Below are positions 49,148 through 60,806 of a DNA stretch of 64,000 bases, in pieces. The notes under the pieces were generated by a model. That model saw nothing but the letters and a program-made list of their open reading frames with translations, did not search any database and had not been told where the DNA came from. The stretch is taken from NCBI GenBank assembly GCA_018292915.2, contig JACVVK020000005.1, forward strand, positions 5,091,001-5,155,000. Reading direction: 5' to 3'. This DNA comes from Batillaria attramentaria. Its lineage: Eukaryota > Mollusca > Gastropoda > Batillariidae. Both the position numbers and the translations under genes were made by a program. Each line of letters begins with the position of its first letter. The first letter of the stretch is position 1.

Positions 49148-50383
49148 ATGTGGCTCCAACGGCTGAGCGTCAAACTTGACAATTTAAGCTGGTTGCTGGT
49201 TTTGTGGAGAAGATCCATGCAGGGTGATTGGGAACAACATGAAAATGGGCCTGGCCTAAGAATCATTTCATTTTCAGTATTTTATTTCATGCGCAGCTGA
49301 AATTCAGGCAAGCAAACCACGGCTAAGAGGCTAGCAGACGACCGAGAAGTGAACACGATGGGATGAAATGCCCATGTGACCAGTGCGAAGAAAATGAACA
49401 TTGGAATTTCATTTATTTTGAAAGTGTTTGGAATTTTTGTGTGTATGAGTGAATTTTGATGCACTTTTAGGGTGTTGCCTGTAGGAGTTTTGGAGCAAGA
49501 CGAACTATCCAATCTGTTGCGTTTTCCTGGATATTTGTATCATTATCTGTAGAGCGTCAGCGGTAGTCTTAACTTGGTACACGCGAAGTCATATCGTAAA
49601 AAAGGTTAAAAGTGTATGTGGTGCTACATAAACACGGGAAGCAGGCAAGATTAGGGAATATAGAGGACACACGGGGCATTACTACTGCGATAGATAAGAC
49701 ACAGCAAGAGGCTGGGAGCCCACGAAACCCGCGCGTGGCATTTCGGGATACATACCGGCGTGCGGTAGGAATCATTGCTTCTGTGTCTGTGAATGCCAGG
49801 TTTGCATTTTTTCTTCTCCTTTCTGGCTGCTAAATGCCTGCTTCTTGCACTTCAGGGGGGGGGGGGGGGGGCAAGTTAGAACAAAAAGTGTGTACCCCGC
49901 GGTCACACGTAGGGCATCGACATGGATAGACTGAGAGGGAGAGTCCATACCTGGCATAGCACAACAGCAGGAACAATAAGAACTGACTGTAACTGGTACT
50001 GGTAGTAATGAGAACTTACGTAGCCCGTCCTGAAATAACCTCTAAGCGCCTCAAAAAAGATGGGCTGGAGAGGGGGGTGGGTTGGGTTGGATGTACAGTA
50101 ATATAATCAGGAATGTTACGATGCACGTTCATGTATGTGTACAAGATCAACTCAAAATACCCAACCATGAATGTATCATGGTTGATAATCAACATAATCT
50201 GTCTCTGTCTCTCTCTCTCGCTTCACCCCCCTCCCTTTTTTTTCTGTAAGACAGCGAGAGGACAACAAATTAAATACTTTCGATGTTAATTATTTTCGAG
50301 GGTTGTGTTTTCAGGAAACAGAGGCAAGCAGATAGCATAGATCTCTCTCTCATACGTCATACGTTTCGGTATAGGTAATATTT

Positions 50384-50385
<2 letters not shown>
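49148..50385. other. Intron 2, no gene seen
   Basis: G run at 49856-49871 and short CT repeats near 50205. Nothing else was recognised. Confidence 0.55.

Positions 50386-50432
<47 letters not shown>
50386..50432 (+). repeat. (GT)n microsatellite
   Basis: About 47 bp. Confidence 0.95.
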
Positions 50433-50435
<3 letters not shown>

Positions 50436-51063
50436 CTGAAAGTGACCAAGGCCCTTTCACAGTGATTTTTGGGGGCGGGGTCTTTCACAAGGTAATTGGC
50501 TCCTTCACGCACAGTGTCCAGCGGTTGTAGAAAGAGCGTGAAGACACGCATAGCCGAGCGGCCAGAGCAGCAAATTTGATTTTTGCAGGGCAGGGCTACA
50601 AGTACAACAACCACAAGCCGACCCTTGCTCGGTGGTCGGCAGTGCCACTTGCACCAAGTGTGCATAGTCAGTGCATACCTGCACTTTTTTTCCCTTCTTT
50701 TTGTCCCCCGCCATCCCTTCACTGTCGGCTTTGCGTTTGGTGCAATAGGTTGTCAGATTTTCTTCTGTTTTCGGAGGGCTTGGCGAAGTTATTTGTGGAC
50801 CGCTGCTGATACTAGGGAGGAACCCCGGCTGCTGTTTCAGTAAGGTCTCCGTTTGTTTTTCCGTCCTTGTTCATTGGTGTTTCTGTAGAAGATGATGTGG
50901 TCTTCACAGAGTCCGAAGTCGTATGGTTAAAATTAGAAAGTATAAGTTTGTTGCTGGGGATAGAACATTTTGTGTGCACATTTTTGTGGTACGGAAACAG
51001 GAGCTTGACGTAAACCTCTGTACAACACGTGACAGATTCATTGTTTTCAGCAAGGCTTAGTAA

Positions 51064-51066
<3 letters not shown>

Positions 51067-51120
<54 letters not shown>

Positions 51121-51151
51121 CTGTGTGTGTGACTCTGTGTGTGTGTGTGTG

Positions 51152-51225
<74 letters not shown>
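51067..51225 (+). repeat. Interrupted (GT)n microsatellite array
   Basis: GT blocks separated by repeated GACT units, about 160 bp in all. Confidence 0.95.
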
Positions 51226-51227
<2 letters not shown>

Positions 51228-51882
51228 TACACGTGAGAGAGAGAGACTGTGACTGTGACACTGATGGTTTTCAGCAAGGATTTGTTGGGTTTGTCTTTTC
51301 TGTCTTTTCTGATGGGGATTATGACTGCTTCTCTCCATCTGTCTGGAAGTTTCCCAGTTTCCATGATTGGTTGATGATCAGAAGGACTCAAGGAGCTTGT
51401 CTGGCTATGGGTCCAAGTTTCTCGATCATGTCATTCGGAATTTACCATCTTTCCCTGGGGCTTTCTTTGGTTTTAGTTTCTTGATAGCAAAATCTCTGCT
51501 CTCTACCTCGCTATGAGTATTCATGACATTTTCTTGGGGAACTCCCTCTCTTCCCAGCAGCTCAGCGCATGAATAGAAGAAGCATGTCTCTCCTTTGACA
51601 AGACAGGGCAACAATTTGCGTGAATTACGCGTGCTATGTTTGTGATGCTCCCACACACAAACTTCTGCTGTTTGCTCTTGGGCTGCTGTCGCCGTGCCCC
51701 GAATGTTTGCACACTTGTACACAATTGTTTTCCCGTTATCTTGCCAACCCCCTCCCCCCCCCCTCTCTCTCTCTCAGTGCTTCCCAAACTTCGTTCAGTG
51801 AACACAATTTATAGCTTTGCTACGACTGCTTAGCTACTACTAGTTCTTAAAACACGTCGGTCTCCCATGAAATAACCCATTG

Positions 51883-51909
51883 CGACACACACACACACAC
51901 ACACACGCA

Positions 51910-51984
<75 letters not shown>
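51883..51984 (+). repeat. Compound (CA)n-(CACG)n-(CA)n microsatellite
   Basis: A central (GCAC)n block of about 24 bp is embedded in CA repeats. Confidence 0.95.
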
Positions 51985-51988
<4 letters not shown>

Positions 51989-53077
51989 GAAGAAGTAGCC
52001 AGCATGACAAATCAAATCAAAACAAATCAACAAAAGTTAACTGCCAGACTTCACGAAAAAAGATGGCCTTCAGGTACAAAGATCGTACACAAGGTCGCGG
52101 TCTCTGAATTAACGAAGTACCAGCTCCGACTAAGGCCGATCGGTTATGGCTGATTTGTTAAGGGGAGTCTTGTCAAGTTCTTGGGGTCAGTATTTGATAT
52201 TTGTTTAGCTCGTTCGCATGCTCACAGATTTTCGCATTATATATTTCCTTGTCTGTCTTGTGATGATGACGCAGAAAAACCTTTCGAGTTTAGTGGCGAT
52301 GTCGGTTTGCTTAGTACGTTTGTGTAATTGTTCAGGCATTAATATTTGTCTTACCCTTTTTTTTTTGGGGGGGGGGGGAGGAGGGGTCTTCTTCCTTTTT
52401 GTTAACTTAGTCGTCTTCAGACCTGCTTTTCTGGGTACAAAAAACTAGGTTTTTGGTTGCTGTTGTTGTTGTTGTTGTTGTTTTTGTGTGTGTAAATGAA
52501 GATTCAGTTTGTTGCAATGCTTATCGCCCCTTGACCCTGTGTAGGACTAGGAGTGAGTGGGACGTGACTTTTCACTAGTGTCGGAAACTGCCGTAACTTG
52601 AACACCCTCACACCCACCCCGTCCACCGCCGTCCTCTATATAATCCACAACTGTAGCGGATCAGATTTATTTAGCATTTGCCAGTGCACGTCCTTTGTAT
52701 TGCAGTTAACACTATTACAGAACCTTTGGGTTGATTATCTGAAATCATACTCCATAGTCAGTGCAGGCGCAACAAACACTCAGGGAACCTCTGAAGCTCT
52801 ACGCGAGTTTAGTCTGCGACCCAGTCAAATCAGCTACGATGCGTACGATGTATCCCAAACGATGGACTGACCCCCCCCCCCCCCCCCCCCCCCCCCGCCC
52901 CCCCCCCCCACACACACACACCTTCCCCACAGTTCCCACTCTCTTGCATTCTACCACCCCCACACATTTTGCACGACTGCATAATTGATACAGTCGAATT
53001 TTCTTTCCTTGTTCCTGGCAATGACTATCATCTACGCTGCACTATGATTAAATCTCTGTGTTTTATGTGTTCTGCAG
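51985..53077. other. End of intron 2
   Basis: T10/G12 at 52357-52378, (GTT)n near 52462 and a C-run of nearly 40 bp with CA repeat at 52871-52920. The acceptor tgtgttctgcag precedes exon 3. Confidence 0.8.
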
Positions 53078-54643
53078 AAACTGGTGGCAGAGGCAGGCCA
53101 CCAGCAAGAGGCAGTGGATGTCTTGCTGGACCGCGGACGTCGCTACCTGTACCAGCGCGCCAACATCACCCTCGAGGTCGACCTCGAGAACCTCGCCTTC
53201 CTCTGGAACGCTTACACCAAGCAGCTGTACAGTCTGCACGACCCTCTGGAACCTCCACCCTTCACGCCTGAACACTCCTTCTCCGCTAGCCTGAGAGGGA
53301 AAGAGAACCTTCAGAGCACGCCTGTCAGGTGGAGGAAAAGTGGGAAGGCCTTTTCTGAGAGCAACGGTGTTCTACCCGCCGAGTTCTCGCCCGATTACCC
53401 TAAATGCAAATTACCTTTCGAAGCTGACGAGTCGTTCAACTCAGCTGACCCTGAACCTTTTAACCCAAACACCACTTTCTCCCTTCACAAGGAAGCACAT
53501 TCGCCGAACGAAGCCTGTAATCCCAAAATAATCAGCGCTTCGCCTGAGCAGCATTCTGGTCGTGGCGAAGAGAAATTCAGCCAAGAAGAGTCAACACGCG
53601 AAGTTGTTGGAGTCAGACCAGTCGCTGAAAATACCGCCGCTGTCCCCGTCGCAGTTGGAAACACATCAGCGGTTTCGTCTCAAGACTGCGTGGATGAAGA
53701 ATCAAAAGAGCCGAGCGGTGAAGACAGAGGAAAGTGCAGCCCGCGGCCAGAAAAGAGCAAGATAATTGCCGTCTCTAACTGGCCAGACAACAACGGCAAA
53801 GGCTGGCTTCGTGTGCCTGGGGAAGGAATTTTCACCAGCCGCCAGCGACAGAAGCAGAGACTGCGGCTCAGTTCTAATGGCGACACATCGCTGTCTTCTG
53901 ACTCGGACCGCAGTTCAAACGGCGTAGCAGAAGATGGCCGGTCTCTTGAGTCTGAAAGCCCGACAGCTGTGAACCAGACGCAAGCCCAAGTGGACGACGA
54001 CGGCGACCAGTGCATGTTACCCGCCCGACGATCATCAGACCAAAGTGCGGACCAGCTGGACGGATTACTAGGCAAGCGGAGCAAAGAGATCCACAATGAA
54101 CAGCAGCAGAAACAACAACAGCAGCGCCACCTACAGCAGAAGGAAGAAAACGACTCAAACCAGGGAGAAAACTCGGCTGTCGCAGCTGGCCTGAGTAATG
54201 ACCTGTCGGACCTGAGAGCTCTGGAAGAGAAACTCACCATGGAGCTGGAAGCGGCCGCCAGAGAGATAAACGGATCGCTGATGGACGCCAGCATCTCGGA
54301 GAGCCGGATGGACCTGAGCACCGGGATCCTGGACGAGTCCAACACGAGCAGCTCGGAAGCGAAGACCGCGGACGAGAGCGGCACCGACAACCCAGACGAC
54401 CTGGATTTCCCCACGGAACCCAAACGCCGGAGGATGAACCTGGACACCCCTAGCTCCCTCAGCAGCTGCTCCGGGTCACCGCTGATCTCCGGGGACAACA
54501 GCCTGAACGTGACGCCGAGCAGCTCACCGGCAGGGACCTTGCGGCGGGACTTCAAGAAGCACTACAAGAAGGATGAGCTTTGGAAGGCCATCGAGTCCAA
54601 CTACCAGTACCTCATGGACAAGGAGATCATTGAGACTTGCCAG
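53078..54643 (+). CDS. Spectrin-repeat scaffold gene, exon 3 (522 codons)
   Basis: Phase 0 at both ends (donor CAG|gttagg). The first ~55 codons continue the helix from exon 2 (KLVAEAGHQQEAVDVLLDRG, NITLEVDLENLAFLWNAYTK), typical of a spectrin-like three-helix repeat. Then comes some 400 residues of Ser/Asp/Glu-rich disordered sequence with a short poly-Gln (EQQQKQQQQRH, near 54100) and a basic cluster PKRRRM (near 54420). The exon ends in renewed helix (DELWKAIESNYQYLMDKEII). One large Ser-rich exon between spectrin-like repeats is the layout of vertebrate AKAP6. The assignment to that family is tentative because no PKA-binding helix is visible here. Confidence 0.93.
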
Positions 54644-54739
54644 GTTAGGCTTCTAGTTGAGATTTTTTTGTCTGTCTGTCTCTGTCTCTGTCTCTCTCTC
54701 TCTCACTCACACACACACACACTTCAAAAACGAACTGTC

Positions 54740-54792
<53 letters not shown>

Positions 54793-55048
54793 GTGAGCGT
54801 GCGTGCACTACCCTAATTTAAACTCAGAGAAATCAGTTTTGGGTAGTTTTCTTTCCCTCCACTAAATGTATTGAAGACTACAGCATGTAATCATGATTCA
54901 TGATAGTGTATTTGCATATTGTTGATGATGTTGTTTTTTGAAGGAGGACGATGTTCATAGTCAGGCTCAGTTTCCCTTCAAACTTAAAAAAAAACACCAA
55001 CAAAAACCAACAACAACTTGTAACTTCCACTGAATTTTCTGCTTGCAG
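54644..55048. other. Intron 3 (405 bp)
   Basis: Begins with CT/TGTC simple repeats (54665-54795), including (CA)n and (CTGT)n. The acceptor is tgcttgcag. Confidence 0.9.
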
Positions 55049-55207
55049 TCGACGGAGAGTGACCTCTCCCATGATGAGGATTTCGTGCCCAACGTTTCGT
55101 TTGCGGAGTTCCTGAAGCAGTACCAGGAGCTCATCGACTGGCTCAACCAGGCTCAGAGGAACACGCAGCGCACGGTCACCAGCCTGTCGGAGAAGTATCT
55201 CAATCAG
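55049..55207 (+). CDS. Spectrin-repeat scaffold gene, exon 4
   Basis: Fifty-three codons, phase 0 at both ends. STESDLSHDEDFVPNVS is an acidic linker, then EFLKQYQELIDWLNQAQRN and TVTSLSEKYLNQ form helix A of a spectrin-type repeat with the conserved DWL tryptophan. The donor is CAG|gtaaca. The exon is GC3-rich. Confidence 0.93.
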
Positions 55208-55243
55208 GTAACATTCCTTTCGCTTTCTAAATAGTTGAACAGT

Positions 55244-55680
55244 AGCACTTTGGTCCATGGACCGGGAGACCCGGGTTGGAGTCCCAGCCGGGGCAAGCGG
55301 GATTTTTCCTACCCAGAGCGGGTGTGCTATGGGCCCTATGGGGAGGCTGTTGCCACAGCCGAGATTTATCCACTTCACGGGTGCGACTTTGGGGGTGCTT
55401 TCCTTGGTATGACACGTCTTATGATGTGGATGATTGCACGGCCGGCACAGCATGTGCCGTAGTTCCCGAGCCTGGTGAATGCCGGGATATTTATGACAGG
55501 AAGCCTTGTCCCGCATTCCCAAACCACACGGACCTCCATAGCATCATCTTACCGTCATCCGGGTCTCCATCATCATGCATAATAAAATTGCCCCAGCTTC
55601 TGAGCCCTCCGTGGATTCCACCCATGACCTGAGAGGAACACCACTGGAACTGGCGAAAGAGTTGGGGCAGGGGGGAAAAA
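55244..55680 (+). mobile_element. SINE-D or similar retroposon, 437 bp, 11-bp TSD, just past a splice donor
   Basis: AGTTGAACAGT flanks it at 55233..55243 and 55681..55691. The 5' part has a tRNA-like B box (GGGTTGGAGTCCCAGCC) and the 3' end is G/A rich (GGGGGGAAAAA). It is 36 bp downstream of the exon 4 donor. Confidence 0.75.
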
Positions 55681-55846
55681 AGTTGAACAGTGGAAAGGAC
55701 TTTTGTGCCTATCACGTGCATGAACACAAGTTCTGTGTAACTGCCGTCAAAACATCTCCAACTATTTTCCGGAATACTTGAATAAAGAAAACATGAGAGA
55801 TGTTCAGGTAATACATGTATTGACTGTCACTTACTTTTAGTTAACT

Positions 55847-55932
55847 GTATTAACTGAAATTTTCAGGTAATGCATGTATTGACTAGTGGCCACAGTTAAT
55901 TCATGCATTACCTGAAATAGTTCAGTTAATAC
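55847..55932. repeat. 86-bp near-continuous palindrome
   Basis: Arms of about 38 nt (GTATTAACTGAAA, TTTCAGGTAATGCATG) surround GTGGCCAC, itself palindromic. Part of the arm (TTCAGGTAATACATGTATTG) also occurs upstream at 55804. Confidence 0.8.
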
Positions 55933-56776
55933 ACGTATTCCCTGGTTTCACAGATTAACTGTAACATGCATATATATATGTACCTATCACAGTACATTTT
56001 GTACCGCGCACGAGTGTCCCACGTTTTGGACTCTTTTTCGGGTTTAGCTCTGTATGCAGGCTGGGGAATTGTCCATCATTTGGCAATTTTCAAGTCAAAT
56101 TTCCTATCCTTTCAGCCAAAAAATCCAAGTTTCAGCCGAAAAAAGGAAGGAGGGGGGGGGGGAGGGGAGGTTGCACACATGTATCATAATACATGTAATA
56201 GTATACATGGGACTTCAGTTTTGAAGGCTTGCATATCGGAACCAAGGCAGTATAGATTTATTTTAACCTGGGTGCCAGTAGAGGCTACAAGATGCCTTTA
56301 AAAATGCTAAATTTTTTTCCTGAAGTAGGGCGTGGTCCCACAGTAGTGTGCTACTGCTGCACCCTGGCCTAGGTTTCAGTCTTGTTTCCTTCAGCAATTC
56401 CCCCAGCCTCTGTATGCGAAAATGTGAAAAAAATTCGGGTAAAATTAGTGGTTCCTTGACGGCTCTCACCTCAGCAAACACGAGTATAATCAAAGTACAA
56501 CACTCCCACGAAGCCACACACGTGTCTCCCCCCCCCCCCACCCATAAGTGTCATTAGTGGCAGTCCAGTAACTTGAGTACAAAGAACTGGGCAGTCGGAT
56601 GGAGCAATCAATGTGCGTCAGAATCGATATCATCAGGTCTTGGGTTGGATCAAGGAGCCTGGTTCCGCTACCTATAGCGTAGTGGGTTTGGATTCGGCTG
56701 AATGTGCCAAGCCGGGCAGAATCTGTACCGGCGTTACTATTGCCCCTGTCTTTGAAATCACAGAAGACGCTGACCG

Positions 56777-56816
<40 letters not shown>

Positions 56817-56938
56817 TCCGCTCCACCGCTTCTGCCGTGTAATGGCAAAATAGTGCAAAACACAGTGAGTCCATTGACGACCTCATTTGAGGAAAAAGAC
56901 CATTGCGTCACAGTCTTTCATCTTGAAACGCACACACG
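55933..56938. other. Intron 4: homopolymers
   Basis: G-rich run at 56151-56168, C9 at 56530 and a 36-bp pure C run at 56778..56813. No exon was seen. Confidence 0.7.
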
Positions 56939-56977
56939 CTCCTAAACATACTCATTGCTATGATGAAAATGCTGATG

Positions 56978-57061
<84 letters not shown>

Positions 57062-57506
57062 TGATAACGGAAAATGCTGACGTTCCAGATTTATTTAAGA
57101 AATCAGACGAACTGAACAGAAGTAAAAAAAAAAAAATCCCCGGTTTTTCCCTTTCCCTTGTTCACGTTATCAAGTACTTCACAACTTGTCTGGCATGCCA
57201 CTGCAGTGTAATTGAAGTGGATAATTTCCTTGTTGGCTACAGCTGAGCCCCCCACTACTGGCTTCCTCTCTCAGCTTGCTGGTGTGAGAAAGGTTTCACG
57301 GCAGGTCATTACGGCTGAGGAGTTCGCATACCAGACGCCCAGAGACTACTACATGCATAGGATAAGAACATAGCTTGAAGGCATCACGTGGAGGCTGGGG
57401 GCATTTGGCTGTGTGAAGGAGTTCACAAGGTCAGAGTTGTGGCCAAATGGATTGTAAACAGGGAGCAGGGCTAGGGTAGAACGGTGAAAGTCAAACTTGA
57501 ATATAG

Positions 57507-57563
<57 letters not shown>

Positions 57564-57623
57564 ATAGAGAGAGAGAGAGAGAGAAATCAGCATTTCCATC
57601 ACAGTAATGAGTATGTTTAGGAG
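56939..57623. repeat. Inverted duplication with (CA)n on one arm and (GT)n on the other
   Basis: 56939..56976 (CTCCTAAACATACTCATT...) is the inverted counterpart of 57586..57623. Inside them lie (CA)n at 56981..57059 and (GT)n-(GA)n at 57513..57585. About 450 bp of unique sequence separates them. Confidence 0.8.
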
Positions 57624-58512
57624 TGTTTGTGTTAGTGTTTACCGTGCCGAAAGCCTCTTACTCGATCCTTGTGTTGTCTACGTCACTTGTACCCTTCTGT
57701 TGGCTCAGCGCCAACATTTGAGATGCTGTCTCAGTCACTGTCTGTGCAGGTGTCTAAGTAGCATGATGGTAGACTGAGACACTATGCCACTATATAATGA
57801 GCTCTTTCAAAGGTTAATCGCCTTTGCACAAAGATTGACATCCGCGCACCTGGCGTTGTGCTCCTGGTGAGAAATCAAATGCCAGCAACTGGGAGCGGAA
57901 AATCCAGAGCCGGGAGTGGATTGCACGTCGTTTGAAGACTGACGCTTTTTTTTTCGGGGGGGGGGGGGGGGGTAACCAAAACAAGGGGTTCTCCATTCTC
58001 CTCTTCGTTCACTCTCCTTTCCTCTCTCTCCTTTTCTCATACGTGGTGGAAAAGGGCGTTAAACTTTCAAACACACATCCCCCCCCCCCCTTCTCTCTCT
58101 CTCTGTCCTTCTCCCTTCCCCTCTCTCCCCTGTGTGTGTGTGTGTGTGGGAGGGGGGGGGGGCTTAAAAACAAAGAGCATACACTGAATGATTCCTGTGG
58201 CACCTCACGGTTAATTAAACTCTGAGAAGTACCACTGTCGCTTTCACTTCATAATCAGTCATAAAGTGGGTGTTCAACAGGCTGTGCACCCGTTGGGTAC
58301 TGATTCAAATGCACAGAATGTTTCATTCAACTGCTCTTCCACAAAACTGGAAACCCAGTGCTGTACAGGCGAAAAATAAGATACCATGAGAACAAGGGGG
58401 GTGTGCTGGCACTGGCAGTGGGTGCAGGTGGGAGTGGTGTGCTGTCGGATGCTTGCTGCACGAATCCGTTGCAGCTTCCGTTGCAGCTTCTTCACTTCTC
58501 ATCACCTTTCAG
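57624..58512. other. Intron 4, SINE-A 3' scrap and simple repeats
   Basis: T/G junction at 57947-57972, a SINE-A 3' end at 58035-58075 (ACGTGGTGGAAAAGGGCGTT), then C, CT and GT runs to 58160. Confidence 0.6.
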
Positions 58513-58724
58513 GTTCAACACCAAGCGTGAAACATGTCTGATAGTTGCTGACATGTGTGATTGTATGAGTCGTGAAAAGAAATGCCGTGTGGAGACTGAC
58601 TGTCCAACGTCATACTTCTTTTGCTGCAGTGGTCTTCTTGAATCACATTTCAACTGTCGCTTTGGATACTACATGTACACTAAAATGGCCTCTTTTAGGA
58701 TGAGTTACTCTTAAATTAAAAGGC

Positions 58725-59318
58725 GCTGTCGCTACCATTGCTAGGTTTTACATGGGTAGACTTCTGTTTTGGAACACGTGCACTTGTGACCGCGCCTGTG
58801 CGCTCAAAGTAGTCTGTCTTAGAGATTTGTAGAGCGCCGGATGCAACACAATGACGTTTGACGTCCGCGCGATCAAGAAAAACTCAGCCGTCCTTAAACG
58901 GCGTCCGCCGTGTTTCCCTCGTTGGCTCCTCGAGCTCAGTGTGCTACATGGGTGGGTGGATGTTTTGGGAGTTTAATCCTTTTCCACCACGTAAGGGTGA
59001 TGACATCAAAGACAGGGCAACGAGAAAAAGGCCGCACAAATATTAGTCCCCGGCCGGGACTCAAACTCACGACCATTGAGAGTCGAACGTTCTACCATTC
59101 GGCTGTTCCGGCTTCCCCAGTGTGCTACAAGGTCGCGTGTCGTTGCGACACCGTCACCGGGTACTGCGCTTTGGCTTCAACCAGCAGAACGCAAGCCTGT
59201 CTATGGCAGTATTTGTGCGTGTGTCTTAGTTGTGTGATGCTGAACACCACCCAAACAGTTCAGAATGATCTGTGCGCCTGAACATCTTCTGAATTAGGAC
59301 CTTGAACCTTTAATTGTG
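58725..59318 (+). repeat. Dispersed repeat family R, copy 2, with SINE insertion
   Basis: Collinear with 33365..33785 once the SINE-A at 58949..59117 and one TSD copy are removed. Confidence 0.65.
58949..59117 (-). mobile_element. SINE-A inside family R, 12-bp TSD
   Basis: CAGTGTGCTACA lies at 58937..58948 and 59118..59129. Full length, minus strand. Confidence 0.92.
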
Positions 59319-59365
59319 CAGTTGCACTACAAGCTTGATGCAGACAGTGTCTCGTGACAATGAGG

Positions 59366-59538
59366 GTGGGTGGGTGGGTGTTCAGGGATTTAACGTCCTT
59401 TTCCACCACATACGGGTGATATCAAAGACGGGGCAACGATGAAAAAGCCAGCACAAATATTTGGCCCCAGCCGGGATACGAACTCACGACTCGAGCATCA
59501 GAAGTCCAACGCTCTACCGTTCGGCCACCCCGGCTCCC
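59366..59538 (-). mobile_element. SINE-A, 13-bp TSD
   Basis: CGTGACAATGAGG lies at 59353..59365 and 59539..59551. One of the least diverged copies, suggesting recent insertion. Confidence 0.92.
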
Positions 59539-59551
59539 CGTGACAATGAGG

Positions 59552-60171
59552 AATGAGACAGCGGTTGAATCATAATTTTATTTTAAAAAAAAAAAAGAAA
59601 AGTTGCGTAAAGTTCCATGCATACTAAGTGACATGCTCTGATGTCAGGTTGGGAGTACATAAAACTCTTTCACTTCCTTCTGTCTGACTGACAAGCCTTT
59701 CGCTTTTCTGACGTTTACATCGGCGAGAACACTTTTCCATCTCACCTTCCCACACACACACCAGACTTGGAGTGAAAACAGGTTTTCCACCGTGTGTACG
59801 ATGCAGAAATACAGACGCCCTAACTCACAGCTCTTTAGTCTGGTTAGAAGACCATGTGTACGCCTATTGTAAAGCAATCCAAATAGCCCCTAGAACATAC
59901 AGTGCTCCTTCATCAGCGCCCCGTCTTGTCAGCAGCTCAGTTCTTTCTCCTTATCTTTTACAGCCGGGAAACTGTTTTTCTTGGGAGTGCATGGGTTTCA
60001 TTCTTGTTACCCTGGTCGTCTTTTGTTGCTGACCATGTGCTTTTGTGTTCTGCATCCTTTCACTATTTGATGGGGTTATTTATGGAAGGAGGGCGTATTT
60101 GCTGTGGCTGCTTTGAGTTGTGGCTTACAATCTCTCATTGTGGGGATGTTTATACTGTATTCATGATGGTT

Positions 60172-60222
<51 letters not shown>

Positions 60223-60607
60223 TTCCATCCCTACAGTTGATTTTGCTCTTAGCTGCACAGAAGTGTGTGCAATATTAACCGTACTGGGCGATGAGTGGTT
60301 GCACTTACTCTGAACCCTTAACACAGAACTTAATTAATTTAGTTGTGTCAATGGCTTAGTTATAGGGTTTTTTTTTTTGGGGGGGGGGGGTTCAATTCAA
60401 AACACACACAATACCTTCGTTTTAGCATTTCCCATCCCAGAGAACTGATAGCACACTTGAGCACTGTTCATATTGTCTAATATTGTGTATGTTTTTATTT
60501 GCTGTGTATGTTTGTATTTTACTCAGTATACTTTCAGGAAATTTTAAAAAAATATAATTATATGGCATTTGCTTAATGACTAACATATATGTGCGTTGTG
60601 TTTTCAG
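59552..60607. other. End of intron 4
   Basis: (CA)n at 60174..60219, T11/G12 at 60368-60390. The acceptor is gtgttttcag at 60598-60607. Confidence 0.8.
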
Positions 60608-60806
60608 ACGTACCATGAGGAGATGCTGGAGAAGTCGCCACGTCGTGAGTTCCTCCATAAATACGCCCAGCAGCTTCTCCTGCGCTACCCGAGTCTCCGC
60701 GACCAGGTCAACACGCGACTGCAGCGCCTCAACAACCAGTGGCAGGCAGTGGAGGCCGCCATTGCCAGTCACCATGGCTACCAGAACATGGACTGCATGC
60801 TGCAAG
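60608..60806 (+). CDS. Spectrin-repeat scaffold gene, exon 5
   Basis: Sixty-six codons plus one base (phase 1, donor CAAG|gtgag). It encodes TYHEEMLEKSPRREFLHKYA, QQLLLRYPSLRDQVNTRL and NNQWQAVEAAIASHHG, the B and C helices completing the spectrin repeat begun in exon 4. The C-helix tryptophan in NNQW is conserved. The following exon must start with two bases of a split codon. None is convincing before the right edge, so the gene probably continues outside. Confidence 0.93.

Noticed and set aside
50164..50200. Short inverted repeat CCATGAATGTATCATGG
   Set aside because: Arms are too short to distinguish from chance in 64 kb.
53680..54555. 291-codon open frame on the minus strand
   Set aside because: It lies opposite the GC3-rich scaffold exon 3. 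Its Ser/Arg/Leu-rich composition is what antisense of that exon produces, and it has no domain or splice support.
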